Of a stretch of DNA of 64,000 bases, positions 16,642 through 25,569 are shown piece after piece. Each line of letters begins with the position of its first letter. Position 1 is the first letter of the stretch. The notes under the pieces were generated by a model. It did not search any database and was not told the origin of the DNA. It worked only from the letters and a program-made list of their open reading frames with translations. Both the position numbers and the translations under genes were made by a program. Source of the DNA: DATKDF01 sp963752045 (GTDB taxonomy: Bacteria; Acidobacteriota; Vicinamibacteria; Vicinamibacterales; SCN-69-37); the NCBI GenBank assembly GCA_963752045.1, contig CAVVWN010000008.1, forward strand, positions 62,001 through 126,000, read 5' to 3'.

Positions 16642-17752
16642 TCACATGACCTGGTCTTTGACGCGCCGGCGGGCGATGTTGGCGAGCGCCCGCAGGTGAC
16701 GCCAGTAAGCGGACGCGATGGGTGCGTACGCGGTCCCGGAGTTGAGCCGCAGCCACCATTCGGGCGGCCGGCAGGTGTCAAGGACGTAGTCCAAACGGCC
16801 GTGACGACGAGTTCCATCGACACGCGGGGACCGCGGCCAACCGGCGTAGTCGACGCCCACGCCCTCGCTTGCCGGAGCCGGCTGGATGGCCGCTTGCGCA
16901 CGCAGACTGTCGGGCAGCGGCGTGAGCTGGTCGATCATGGCGAGGGTGCTCTGAACGAACGGCCTCTCGCGCGAGAGTTGCGGCCAGTCGAGGTCGGACC
17001 CGAACACCTCGCAGAATCCGATGATGTCGGCCACCCAGATGAGCCTGAGCGGATGCCAGAGTCCGGTCATGTGCCGGCACAGATGCCAGAGCATCTGGGG
17101 CATGGCGAGCGCCTCGGCCCGGCACGGCCCAACCGAAAATGCGAGCGCCGGGGTTCCGCGCCCTTCCCATGTGAGCGAGGCTCCGCGGTCCGATCCGAAT
17201 GCGTCGCCGTGCACTTCAACGACGACCGGCACCCGGTCCACCAGTCGGACGGCCGGCGAGAGATGGTGCTTGCGGCCGAGCCGGTGCGACGACGGGGGCA
17301 ACGGGGCCCGGAACCCGATCTCGCCCAGTTGGCGCTGCGCCCGGACGACGTCGTCCTTGCGCACGAGCAGGTCGATGTCGCTCATGGGACGCAGGGCCGG
17401 GTCCCGGTAAACCGAGATCCGCGAGTACCGGGCCTTTGAGCACAATCACCGGGATGTCGGCTTTGGCAAACGCCGCGAGCACATCCGCGAGCGCGCCGAG
17501 GCGGACGGCATTCTCCCGCGCGTGGCGGCCGTGGAGCGCCCACAGTTGCCGGCGCGCAGACTCGGGCGGCGTGAAGACCCCCGCCCGCGCGTGCGCATGC
17601 AGCAACGGGCCGAGGCCGTGCCGCTCCGCACACGTGACCAGTGCGGACCAGTCGTCGACGCCGTCCGCGCCGCGACGCACGCGCTCGACGAGCGTGTCCG
17701 GCACCTGCGGCCGTGCAAGGTCGGCGAGCAGTGGCAGGAAACGCTCGTCCAT
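16642..17752 (-). pseudogene. Nucleotidyltransferase family (NTP_transf_5-like), single-base frameshift
   Basis: Two overlapping frames make one protein of about 370 residues. The first (from ATG 17752 or GTG 17770) gives MDERFLPLLADLARPQVP, a helical region, and DIPVIVLKGPVLADL. The second continues VYRDPALRPMSDIDLLVRKD, the family's nucleotidyltransferase core with its D-x-D metal site, and runs to 16642 with VVEVHGDAF and HLCRHMTGLWHPLRLIWVAD. Removing one base near 17410 joins KGPVLADL to VYRDPALRPM, the usual order in the family. Genes of this type commonly sit next to HprK-like kinases and PqqD-like proteins in peptide-modification clusters. Here it directly follows an HprK-like gene. 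The substrate is unknown; the frameshift may be a sequence error. Confidence 0.68.
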
Positions 17753-17757
17753 TCCGT

Positions 17758-18567
17758 TCAGCCCATCCACTCGCGGAGCTGTTCGAAGGTGCCATAGCTC
17801 AGGCTGTACGCCGGCCGTTCCCGCGCGAGCCGGGTGACCTCTGGAAACCCGTGCCCGTCGAGGTTGCGCGCGTTGATGAGGCAGCCCATGAGCCGAAGGC
17901 CGGCCTGCGCCGGCGACAGCCGCGTGAGCGAGAACCTCGCGTTCGGCGTGTGGCGCGGGAACACGATCTCACCGAGATCGGCTGGGCCGGCCGGTCCGGG
18001 CGGGCTGAGCAGCCTGACCGGCACGAGCGACGCGGCTGACGTTCGCATCACGTCGGTCGAGCGCATGTCGATGCCAAGCTCATCCTCGAGGATCTTCGTC
18101 GCGGCTCGCTTCACGTTCAGGGGCCTCGGAAGGCCCTCTACTGCGAGCGATCCGGACCGCACGAACGCGAGCTCGTCCGACTGGTACCCGACGCCCCTGG
18201 CGAGCAGCCACGACGTCAGCGTGGTCTTGCCCGCGCCGGTCTTTCCCGGCAGCAGCATCGTGCGGCCGTCACGAACGACCGCGGCGGCATGGAACACGAG
18301 GCCGCCGCGGCTCAGATCCGCCAGGTCGTACATCACGGCATCGAGCAGGGCTGCCGCCGCGGCCTCATCCGAATCACCCCGGTAGCGGTCGGCGCCGTTG
18401 CGGTCGAGGCGCAAGCCGCCGTCGGGAGTCTCGTCCAGGGTGAACGTCGCGCCCGGAGACCGTGACCGCGATCGCGCCAGGTCCCGAAACAGGAAGCGGA
18501 CGACGCGTGCCGATCTCTGTCCTCGATGCGCGATTCGCACGGCGGCGCCGGCAAAGGCGATCGTCAC
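17758..18567 (-). CDS. HprK-like P-loop kinase
   Basis: About 269 residues from GTG 18567 (an upstream ATG at 18579 is also possible; TAGCAT lies 10 nt before the GTG). The central motif LVFHAAAVVRDGRTMLLPGK leads into TGAGKTTL, the Walker A loop characteristically preceded by a buried strand in HPr kinase/phosphorylase-like proteins. SDELAFVR is the Walker B-like segment, and PRPLNVKRA follows as in HprK homologues. The N-terminal HPr-kinase sensor domain is absent, as in the many HprK-like proteins linked to peptide or nucleotidyltransferase clusters. Its stop lies 6 bp before the nucleotidyltransferase ATG, so they form an operon. The phosphorylated target is unknown. Confidence 0.72.
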   Translation of the reverse strand: MTIAFAGAAVRIAHRGQRSARVVRFLFRDLARSRSRSPGATFTLDETPDGGLRLDRNGADRYRGDSDEAAAAALLDAVMYDLADLSRGGLVFHAAAVVRDGRTMLLPGKTGAGKTTLTSWLLARGVGYQSDELAFVRSGSLAVEGLPRPLNVKRAATKILEDELGIDMRSTDVMRTSAASLVPVRLLSPPGPAGPADLGEIVFPRHTPNARFSLTRLSPAQAGLRLMGCLINARNLDGHGFPEVTRLARERPAYSLSYGTFEQLREWMG

Positions 18568-18580
18568 GACACCGCGCATG

Positions 18581-18943
18581 CTACAGCGGTTTGCTGTTCC
18601 CTGCAGCGGCTCGGGTGGGAGGCGACGCGCGGACGACCGTCAGGAAGAGCGGGGCCACACCGACGAGCGATAGAAATCCGAGGGTCCAGCGGCCCGGTCG
18701 GTTGGCGAAGACGTACTCGACGTGTTCGCCAGGCGCCGCCTCGAAGTGCAGGGTCTTCCAGACGAGCGTGTTGTTCAGCCGAAGCGTGTGGGGGCCCGGT
18801 GCGATCTCGCGTTCGATGGACTCTCCGAAGAGCAGCGTGGCGAGCCGTTCGCCGTCGAGCGAGACATACACCTGACGCTGCCGGACGTCGGCGTCGTGGG
18901 TGCGCGACACGAGGAGGCGAGCCCTGGCGGTCTCGTCGGTCAA
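18581..18943 (-). CDS. Small PEGA-like membrane-anchored protein
   Basis: About 120 residues if started at TTG 18943, which overlaps the stop of the upstream gene (TTGA). The middle, YVSLDGERLATLLFGESIE followed by PGPHTLRLNNTL, resembles a PEGA-type beta domain (surface or peptidoglycan-associated). Then comes VEYVFANRPGRWTLGFLSLV and a single membrane segment (GFLSLVGVAPLFLTVV), with a short basic tail. The protein is thus probably a bitopic membrane protein of unknown function. It lies between the SLOG-like gene and the HprK-like gene with overlaps or 13-bp gaps, so all are likely co-transcribed. The start codon is uncertain. Confidence 0.55.
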   Translation of the reverse strand: MTDETARARLLVSRTHDADVRQRQVYVSLDGERLATLLFGESIEREIAPGPHTLRLNNTLVWKTLHFEAAPGEHVEYVFANRPGRWTLGFLSLVGVAPLFLTVVRASPPTRAAAGNSKPL

Positions 18944-19503
18944 GGCTTCCCGAACGAGCGATCGAACAGCGCCGTAATGGCTGCGCGGCCGTTGTCCCGG
19001 AGCGTGCGCGTGCCCGTGCCCGTGACGTGGGCGTGCGTGATGACCGGCGCGGCGTCGCCCTCGAGCCTGACCCACGCGCCGCCGGTCCAGCGGAACCACC
19101 CGTCCTTGTCCTGATCGAACACGAAGAGCGGCTTGTTGCAGAGCTTGGCGAACTCGGCGCCCCAGCCCGTGCCGCCGCGCACGGTCAGGTCTTCCAGAAT
19201 CGTGCCGATGACGTAGACCTCCTGGCCGCTGTTGACCTGGTACCAGAGCGTCTGCAGCACCTTTCTGATGGTAGGCGCGTCGGTGTAGCGGCGGCGCATG
19301 AGCTTCGACACGTATTCGAGGCTCACGTCGCCCTGCGCGAGCTCCTCGTGATTGAGCACGCGCACGCCTCGGTGCCGCTCGATCTTGTGGCCCTCGAACG
19401 TGAAGTTCACTTCCTCGACGCCGTGCCGCTCGGCCGCTGCGCCAAACTCCGCCTCGGCGCCCGGAGCGCCCCCGCTGAACAGAATGCCGTCTTCGCGATT
19501 CAT
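18940..19503 (-). CDS. SLOG-like (Rossmann-type) nucleotide-binding protein
   Basis: A 187-residue protein starting at ATG 19503, chosen because TATCAT ends 9 nt upstream. It opens with DGILFSGGAPGAEAEFGAAA, a Gly-rich Rossmann loop of the SLOG type (LOG/DprA/TIR-associated relatives that bind or process nucleotides such as NAD derivatives). Later segments VYVIGTILEDLTVRGGTGWG and AKLCNKPLFVFDQDKDGWF suit a Rossmann core with a second nucleotide-contacting Gly-rich loop. The family is conserved but, to my knowledge, uncharacterised. It heads a compact minus-strand set with a membrane-anchored protein, an HprK-like kinase and a nucleotidyltransferase, which hints at nucleotide-based signalling or modification. 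The role is inference. Confidence 0.55.
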   Translation of the reverse strand: MNREDGILFSGGAPGAEAEFGAAAERHGVEEVNFTFEGHKIERHRGVRVLNHEELAQGDVSLEYVSKLMRRRYTDAPTIRKVLQTLWYQVNSGQEVYVIGTILEDLTVRGGTGWGAEFAKLCNKPLFVFDQDKDGWFRWTGGAWVRLEGDAAPVITHAHVTGTGTRTLRDNGRAAITALFDRSFGKP

Positions 19504-19512
19504 GACCCCGAC

Positions 19513-19518
19513 ATGATA
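19513..19518 (-). promoter_or_regulatory. -10-like TATCAT, leaderless arrangement
   Basis: On the minus strand TATCAT ends 9 nt before ATG 19503. It is the likely promoter of the 19503-to-16642 cluster. Confidence 0.5.
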
Positions 19519-19636
19519 TCGGGTAATCGGGCGATTCGGGACCTCTGCCCACAGGATCCGCGGGGACGATGCCCGGCAAGGGGATTCAGGGGCCTTGACC
19601 CGGCGGCTGGTATCGTTGAGTGGCTCGGGAGGCGCC

Positions 19637-21805
19637 ATGAAGCTGCTCGTGACCCTGTCGCTCTTCACCCTCGTCGCCGCGGCGTGCTCGCGCGGCCCGT
19701 ATCGTCCGTCCGCTTCGCCGCCACCCAGCCGCACCGAGCCGGCTACTGAAATGCTGCACGGCGTGGCGGTCACCGACCCGTACCGCTGGCTCGAAGGCGA
19801 CAACTCGGACCCCGACCGCCCGGGACAGATGACGCCGGACGTGGCCGCCTGGACGGACGCCCAGAACGCGTACACACGGCAGGTGCTGGACGCCTGGCCG
19901 GGCCGCGCCGACGTGGAGGCGCGGCTCGCGCCTCTCATGGAGGTGGGCGTCGTCACGGCGCCGGCCATGCGCGGCAACCGCTACTTCTACACGAAGCGCG
20001 AGGGGAAGCAGAACCAGCCGGTCGTGTACTGGCGTGAGGGACACGACGGCGAGGATCGCGTCCTCATCGATCCGGCCGCCGTCGACTCGACGGGTCTCAC
20101 CACCGTCGAGTGGTTCTCGCCGTCGCACGACGGACGCATGCTGGCGTTCGGTACGTATCGCGCCGGAGACGAAAACACGACCTTGCGGCTCCTCGACGTC
20201 GACACGGGCGAGCGGCTGCCGCTGGAGATTCCGAACAAGACGCAGCCGGCCCAGTGGCTGCCGGACGGGTCCGGATTCGTCTATCAGAACCTCCGCGACC
20301 CCGCCGACCCGTACAGCGGCCGCGTGATGTTCCACCGGCTCGGCGCCGACCCGGCGACAGACCTCGTGCTGTTCCGCCAGTTCACGCGCGAGGAAGACGA
20401 GAAGCTCGCGACCACGTGGGGACCGTTCGGAGGGCTCTCGCACGACGGACGATGGCTGCTGCTGGGCTACTTCGTCGATACCAGCTCGAACGACCTGTGG
20501 CTGGTGGACTTCGACGAGGTCCGTCGGACCGGACGCGTCACGCGTCGGGTGGTCTCGGTCGGGCGGCCCGGCCTGGCGTTCGGCACCGTCATCGACGGCA
20601 CGCTCGTTGTCCAGACTACCAAGGGCGCACCTCGGGGCCGTGTGGTCGTTGCCGACGTGACCGAGCCGGGTGAATCACACTGGCGCGACATCGTCGCCGA
20701 GAAGGCCGATGCGGTGATCGAGGCCGTCGCCTTCGCGAGCGGCCGCATTGCCGTGACGTATCTCCGGAACGCCGCCAACGAGACCGAGGTGGTCGATCTC
20801 GAGGGCCGCCCGCTCGGGCGCCTGCGTCAGCCCGGCATCGGCTCCACGAGCGTTTCAGCCGGCGAGGATCGTACCGAGGCGTTTCTCACGTTCACGAGCT
20901 TCAACCACCCCACGGCCATCTTCCGCGTGGACTTCGCCGAGCCCGATGGCGAGCCCGGGCTGTGGGCCATGCCGGAGGTTCCGGTCGATCCGTCCGGCGT
21001 GGACGTGGAACAGGTCTGGTTTCCGTCGAAGGACGGAACCCGCATCAGCATGTTCCTCGTGCACCGGACCGGCATCGAGAAGAACGGCGCGTTGCCGACG
21101 CTCCTCTCGGGCTACGGCGGCTTCAACGTCAACATGACGCCGGCCTTCTCGGCCACGCTCTTCCAGTGGTTCGAGGCCGGCGGCGTCTACGCGCTGCCGA
21201 ACCTGCGCGGCGGCGGGGAGTACGGCGACCTCTGGCACGAAGCGGGCATGCTCGAACGCAAGCAGAACGTGTTCGACGACTTCATCGCGGCCGCCGAGTG
21301 GCTCATCGCGAGCGGCTACACGAACGCGTCGAAGCTGGCCGTGAGCGGCGGATCGAATGGCGGCCTGCTCACCGGCGCCGCGATCACGCAGCGTCCGGAC
21401 CTGTTCCGCGCCGCGATCGTGGCGGTGCCGCTGCTCGACATGCTGCGCTACCAGCAGTTCCTGATGGCGCGCTACTGGGTGCCCGAATACGGATCAGCCG
21501 AGGACGCGAGCCAGTTCGAGGTGCTTCGTGCGTACTCTCCGTACCACCGTGTCGAGGCCGGCACCGGGTACCCGGCCGTGTTCCTGACGGCTGGAGAGAA
21601 CGACACGCGCGTGCACGCGATGCACGCGCGCAAGATGGCGGCCCTGCTTCAGGCGTCGACCGCTTCAGATCCGGCCGAGCGCCCGGTGCTGCTGTGGGTG
21701 GATCGCGACGCCGGCCACGGGCAGGGGAAGCCGCTCGACCTTCGCCTGCGCGATGCCGTCGACCAGCGCGTATTTCTCATGTGGCAGCTGGGAATCGACC
21801 CATGA
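19637..21805 (+). CDS. Prolyl oligopeptidase family (S9A) lipoprotein
   Basis: A 722-residue serine peptidase. ATG 19637 has GGGAGG upstream and gives a lipoprotein signal (LLVTLSLFTLVAAAC, lipobox Cys at about 16), so the enzyme is membrane-tethered in the periplasm. The N-terminal part starts with VAVTDPYRWLEGDNS, the classic S9A signature, then a seven-bladed propeller. The C-terminal alpha/beta hydrolase domain has LSGYGGFNVNMTP, RGGGEYGDLWHEAG, nucleophile Ser573 in SGGSNGGLL, Asp656 in GENDTRVH and His694 in DAGHGQGK. It cleaves short peptides after proline. Length matches the family. Its 3' end overlaps the convergent GAF-protein gene by 29 bp. Confidence 0.93.
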   Translation: MKLLVTLSLFTLVAAACSRGPYRPSASPPPSRTEPATEMLHGVAVTDPYRWLEGDNSDPDRPGQMTPDVAAWTDAQNAYTRQVLDAWPGRADVEARLAPLMEVGVVTAPAMRGNRYFYTKREGKQNQPVVYWREGHDGEDRVLIDPAAVDSTGLTTVEWFSPSHDGRMLAFGTYRAGDENTTLRLLDVDTGERLPLEIPNKTQPAQWLPDGSGFVYQNLRDPADPYSGRVMFHRLGADPATDLVLFRQFTREEDEKLATTWGPFGGLSHDGRWLLLGYFVDTSSNDLWLVDFDEVRRTGRVTRRVVSVGRPGLAFGTVIDGTLVVQTTKGAPRGRVVVADVTEPGESHWRDIVAEKADAVIEAVAFASGRIAVTYLRNAANETEVVDLEGRPLGRLRQPGIGSTSVSAGEDRTEAFLTFTSFNHPTAIFRVDFAEPDGEPGLWAMPEVPVDPSGVDVEQVWFPSKDGTRISMFLVHRTGIEKNGALPTLLSGYGGFNVNMTPAFSATLFQWFEAGGVYALPNLRGGGEYGDLWHEAGMLERKQNVFDDFIAAAEWLIASGYTNASKLAVSGGSNGGLLTGAAITQRPDLFRAAIVAVPLLDMLRYQQFLMARYWVPEYGSAEDASQFEVLRAYSPYHRVEAGTGYPAVFLTAGENDTRVHAMHARKMAALLQASTASDPAERPVLLWVDRDAGHGQGKPLDLRLRDAVDQRVFLMWQLGIDP

Positions 21806-22856
21806 GGGTCTCCGGGACCGGGTGAAGCTGGCGCCTGCGCTCCTCGTGCAGCAGCCGCGCGTGGTCGAGAACGTCCGCGGCGTGGCGGCAGAGCGCGCCG
21901 GCGAACGCCAGGTCTTCAGGCAACAGCACGGATTCCCGCCGCTGCACGACGACGATCGCGCCCCATCCCGGGGTGGACCTCGCAATGGGAACCACGGCGA
22001 CGACGGCAGCAGCGAAAAGCGTGTTCAAGGGACGCTCGCATTCGTCGGCCGGTCCGACTACAGGTTCAACGCCTCCGAGCGCGATGCCGACGAGTCCCAC
22101 GGCCGGCTGGAGACTCACGCCTTCCCAGGCCGGCTCGCTGCTCGCATATACCGTGAGCTCGTCGCGGCCGAGGAGCACGGCCGTGGCGCCGGCCGTGACG
22201 CCGCGAGAGGCGGCACTGTTGAGGTCGTCAGCCAGGTGATCCTCGCGCTCTGCTGGCGCGCGTTCAGCTGTTTGCCGCAGCAGCCGGACGAGCTCGCGTT
22301 GCTGCAGCCACGTCAGGAGGCGCCTCGGCGGGGCGAGGCCCAGCCAGTAGCACGCCACGACACCCACGGCGAGCATCACCTGCGTCAGCATCGCCGGTCT
22401 GGCGCCGACGATCCACATCACGCCTTCGGCGAGAACGAGCACGATGGCGGCCGACGCGCCGGCGCATGCGAGTGACAGCCGCCAGCGCGTGATGCCCAGG
22501 CGACTGCGCGACTCTGTGAAGAACGCCCAGGCGGCATAGCCCTGGACCACCGCGAAGTAGACGGCCGCCGTGATGACGAAAGCGGGCGGTCTGGGGTACG
22601 GCAACACGACGAGCGCGAGAAGCCCCACGCCGGCGCCTCCAATCACGGCCCAGACAACCCGCCTGGGGACGGGACGGAAGTGCTCGAGCAGCCCGACGAG
22701 CGCGTACGGCTGTGTGAGCAGCAGCACGACTGAGAGAAACCCGATGGTGCCGGGCCAGGCGGTCAGGCTGGCGCCCAGCTGGGCGAGAAGCAGCAGAAGA
22801 ACGATCGATCCAATCGTGGCAACGATCTCGATCTGATGCCGGCGGGGTTTCTGCAC
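21777..22856 (-). CDS. Polytopic membrane protein with GAF domain, no kinase domain
   Basis: About 359 residues from GTG 22856 (TTG 22919 would add 21). Six to seven hydrophobic segments cover about residues 10-185, including IVATIGSIVLLLLLAQLGAS, VWAVIGGAGVGLLALVVL and LTQVMLAVGVVACYWLGLA. Next comes a linker (LTWLQQRELVRLLRQTAE) and a GAF-like domain (TAVLLGRDELTVYASS to DLAFAGALCRHAADVLDHARL). In sensor kinases this layout is normally followed by a HisKA/ATPase pair, but the protein ends about 25 residues later, overlapping the 3' end of the convergent peptidase gene. It may be a stand-alone sensor or a kinase that lost its catalytic half. No partner is adjacent. Confidence 0.62.
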   Translation of the reverse strand: MQKPRRHQIEIVATIGSIVLLLLLAQLGASLTAWPGTIGFLSVVLLLTQPYALVGLLEHFRPVPRRVVWAVIGGAGVGLLALVVLPYPRPPAFVITAAVYFAVVQGYAAWAFFTESRSRLGITRWRLSLACAGASAAIVLVLAEGVMWIVGARPAMLTQVMLAVGVVACYWLGLAPPRRLLTWLQQRELVRLLRQTAERAPAEREDHLADDLNSAASRGVTAGATAVLLGRDELTVYASSEPAWEGVSLQPAVGLVGIALGGVEPVVGPADECERPLNTLFAAAVVAVVPIARSTPGWGAIVVVQRRESVLLPEDLAFAGALCRHAADVLDHARLLHEERRRQLHPVPETLMGRFPAAT

Positions 22857-22944
22857 ACACGGCTTTTCGGCGGGCCGGGTCTCGCGGTGCAGAGGCGAAG
22901 CGGCGCGACCGGATGCCAATTCCGGCGTTCGGTTACGAGATTGG

Positions 22945-25524
22945 TCAGTTGAGCAGCTTCGCCGCCCTGAACAGCGGATCGGCCGACGAAATCAGTACCC
23001 AGCGCAGGCGTTCCGGGTAATCAGCCGGCAGGTCGTCGATGAACGTGCGGACGTCGGCGGCCGTCTGCACGGACTGATAGCCGCTGAGCGTGGCGTCTGC
23101 CCAGCGCTTCGGGAAGAAGATGTCGCCCGTCTGCTGGATCTCACGGACGAGCGCCAGGGCCGGGACGACGAACGGCCTCGACGCGCCGGCGCGCAGGGGA
23201 TGGTGCAGGTAGCGCATGGCATCGAGCACCCAGGCTTCGTGCCGCCGGTTGTTCACGTCGGCGAGGCCCTCGAAGAACGCCTGCCGTACGGCTGGGTCGG
23301 ACGAGACGGCGGGCATGATGAAGGCGAATCGGTCGCGGCGATCCGGATTGGTGAAACGGGCGAGCTGGGTCTCGAGGATCGCGGCGGCGCCCTCGACGTC
23401 GCGCACCGCGAGGTCGAGCGCAAGGTCCGCCAGGTCGTTCTCCGAGAATGGAAGCCCACCGATGCGCTCGTCACCGTTCCAGAGTTGCTCGAGCCAGATG
23501 AGCGTGCCCGGCGTGGTGGCCACGTTCCGCAGCGCGCCGAACCACGCGGCCTTGGTGCTCGTCGACCGCGCCCGGCTGAGGCCCGAGCGCAGCGTGGAGT
23601 CCACCCGCCCGGCGATCGCGGCCCGCTCGTCGGCACCCGTGAACCGCCAGTACGCCTGTTTCGTGTAGTCGAGCAGGCGTTCGATCATGAGCTCGTTGGT
23701 CTCGCGCGCGAGGGCCGCGAGCAGCACGTTCAGCATCCGGCCTGGCTCCACGCGGCCTTCGAGCATGCACTCCCACATGGCGACGAGCGCCGCCCCTCGC
23801 GTGAGCGGATCGTCGATCCGGTGCAGCGAGCTGCCGAGCGCCTCGAGCGTCGTCCCGTCCAGCTCGAAGTCGCCGTAGCCGAGGCCGCCGCCAACCGGAA
23901 GGACCCACGTCGGCGCCGGCAGGCCGACGGCCTCTTCGACGTTCGTCTCGCGGCCGCTGGTGGTGACGTCGAACGTTCTGATGCCCGCGCGCGTGCCCAC
24001 CAGCACGGTCAGCCGCTCGGGCCACACGAGGTCCCGTCCGAGCGGATCGGTCTGCAGCAGCCTCAGCCGCGTGATCCGGCCGGCGTCGGTCTCGATCTCC
24101 GTCCGGAACGCCGGCCGGCCGCGTTCGTTCACCCACGCCCGGCTCCACGCCGCCAGGTCCTCCGGCGTGCGCGCGTCGAGTATCGCGACAAGATCGGGCC
24201 ACGTCGCGTTGCCGAAGCGGTGAGCGTCGAGGTACTCCCGCAGCCCGTCCCGGAACGCCTCGGCGCCCATGAGCAGCTCCAGCTGGCGCATCACGATGGG
24301 CGCCTTCTGATAAATGATGGCGCCATAGAGGGAGCCGGCTTCGTTCAGATTGGCGAGCTCCTGACGGATGGGATTGCTGCCGTCGGTCCGGTCCACGTCG
24401 TAGGCCGCCGGGTAGTTCTGGAAGAGGAACCGGAGCTCGTGATTCACGTCCGGGAACGACGGATTGACGATCTTCGCCGCCATGAAGTTGGCGAAGACCT
24501 CCTTCATCCAGACGTCGTTGAACCACTTCATCGTGACGAGGTCGCCGAACCACATGTGAGCGGTCTCGTGCGAAATCAGGTTCGCGCGGCTGAGCAGCTG
24601 GCCCTCGGTGGCCGACTCGTCGAGCAGCAGTCCGTTCGCGTTGTAGTAGACGGCGCCCGGATGCTCCATGCCGCCGAACTGGAACGACGGAATGAGCACG
24701 AACTCGAACTTGCCGAACGGGTACGGAATGCCGGTGTACTCCTCGAGCCACGTCAGCGCTCGCGCGTGCAGGTCGAAAATCGCATCGCGGTTTCGCGCCA
24801 CTTTCTCCGCGTCGGTCTCGCGATGGAACATCCGGAAGAGGCGGCCGTCGCGCTCGGCCGTCTCGGCACTGAACCGGCCGGCCGCAAACGCCACGAGGTA
24901 GGTGGAAATCGGCTCGGTCTCCTCGAAGATGAGGCTCACCCGGTCGGCCGTCGCCGCCCGACCCGCCTGCCGGCCGTTGGCCACCGCCACCCAGTCGGCC
25001 GGAACGTTCAGCGTGAGCCGCCAGCGCCCCTTGAGGTCAGGCTGGTCGAAGACGGGCATCGCCAGGGCCGCCCGCGCCGGAACGAACAGCGTGTACAGGA
25101 ACTCGTCATTCCGGTTGAGCGCCTCGTCGCCGGCAACGAAGGCCATTTCGACGACGTTCTCGCCGGTCCTGAGCGCGCGCCGCGGGACGACGATGTGCCC
25201 GTTGACGAGGCGGGCCTCCACGGGCTCGCCGTTGACGCCGATGGACGTGAGGTGCGCGGGTGGCTGACCGAAGTCGAAGACCACCGGGGCCGACGTGTCG
25301 GCCAGCATGAACGTGACGGTGACGTGCCCGTCGACCGGTTCGGTGCGGACTGGAGGGACACGGAAGGTGGCGTCGTACCGCAGGTCGGCGATCCGGGCGG
25401 CGCGCTCGGCCGCGAGCCCGGCGGGCACGCCCGCTCCCGGCGGGGGCGGCTCGCGGGGAACGAGGAGAAACGCGATGGCAGCCCCGAGGAGCGCGGCGAG
25501 AACGAAAAGCAGCGCGCGGCGCAC
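22945..25524 (-). CDS. M1 family aminopeptidase
   Basis: An 859-residue zinc peptidase. The N-terminus has a hydrophobic signal or anchor (LLFVLAALLGAAIAFLLV), so it is exported. The active site is HETAHMWFGD with zinc ligands His319, His323 and Glu342 (H-E-x-x-H-x18-E) and catalytic Glu320. The exopeptidase motif GAMEN appears as GGMEHPGA, a deviation that could alter N-terminal amine recognition. The long C-terminal helical (ERAP1-like) domain is present, so the size is normal. It removes N-terminal residues from peptides, which fits the nearby S9 and P1 peptidases. The start is GTG 25524: TAGAAT ends 6 nt upstream and no Shine-Dalgarno is seen. Confidence 0.9.
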   Translation of the reverse strand: MRRALLFVLAALLGAAIAFLLVPREPPPPGAGVPAGLAAERAARIADLRYDATFRVPPVRTEPVDGHVTVTFMLADTSAPVVFDFGQPPAHLTSIGVNGEPVEARLVNGHIVVPRRALRTGENVVEMAFVAGDEALNRNDEFLYTLFVPARAALAMPVFDQPDLKGRWRLTLNVPADWVAVANGRQAGRAATADRVSLIFEETEPISTYLVAFAAGRFSAETAERDGRLFRMFHRETDAEKVARNRDAIFDLHARALTWLEEYTGIPYPFGKFEFVLIPSFQFGGMEHPGAVYYNANGLLLDESATEGQLLSRANLISHETAHMWFGDLVTMKWFNDVWMKEVFANFMAAKIVNPSFPDVNHELRFLFQNYPAAYDVDRTDGSNPIRQELANLNEAGSLYGAIIYQKAPIVMRQLELLMGAEAFRDGLREYLDAHRFGNATWPDLVAILDARTPEDLAAWSRAWVNERGRPAFRTEIETDAGRITRLRLLQTDPLGRDLVWPERLTVLVGTRAGIRTFDVTTSGRETNVEEAVGLPAPTWVLPVGGGLGYGDFELDGTTLEALGSSLHRIDDPLTRGAALVAMWECMLEGRVEPGRMLNVLLAALARETNELMIERLLDYTKQAYWRFTGADERAAIAGRVDSTLRSGLSRARSTSTKAAWFGALRNVATTPGTLIWLEQLWNGDERIGGLPFSENDLADLALDLAVRDVEGAAAILETQLARFTNPDRRDRFAFIMPAVSSDPAVRQAFFEGLADVNNRRHEAWVLDAMRYLHHPLRAGASRPFVVPALALVREIQQTGDIFFPKRWADATLSGYQSVQTAADVRTFIDDLPADYPERLRWVLISSADPLFRAAKLLN

Positions 25525-25530
25525 GGTCAG

Positions 25531-25536
25531 ATTCTA
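25531..25536 (-). promoter_or_regulatory. -10-like TAGAAT, leaderless arrangement
   Basis: On the minus strand TAGAAT ends 6 nt before GTG 25524 of the M1 peptidase. Confidence 0.55.
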
Positions 25537-25569
25537 CGCCACGCTCCACATGTCGGCAGGCGGGGGCCG

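Noticed and set aside
15611..19503. A lasso-peptide cluster
   Set aside because: HprK-like and nucleotidyltransferase genes fit, but no precursor, B1/B2 or asparagine-synthetase-like cyclase gene was found.
23200..25569. A long plus-strand frame continuous with the GT39-like gene
   Set aside because: This part is the antisense of the M1 aminopeptidase and has no motif; only the part after about 25570 is real.
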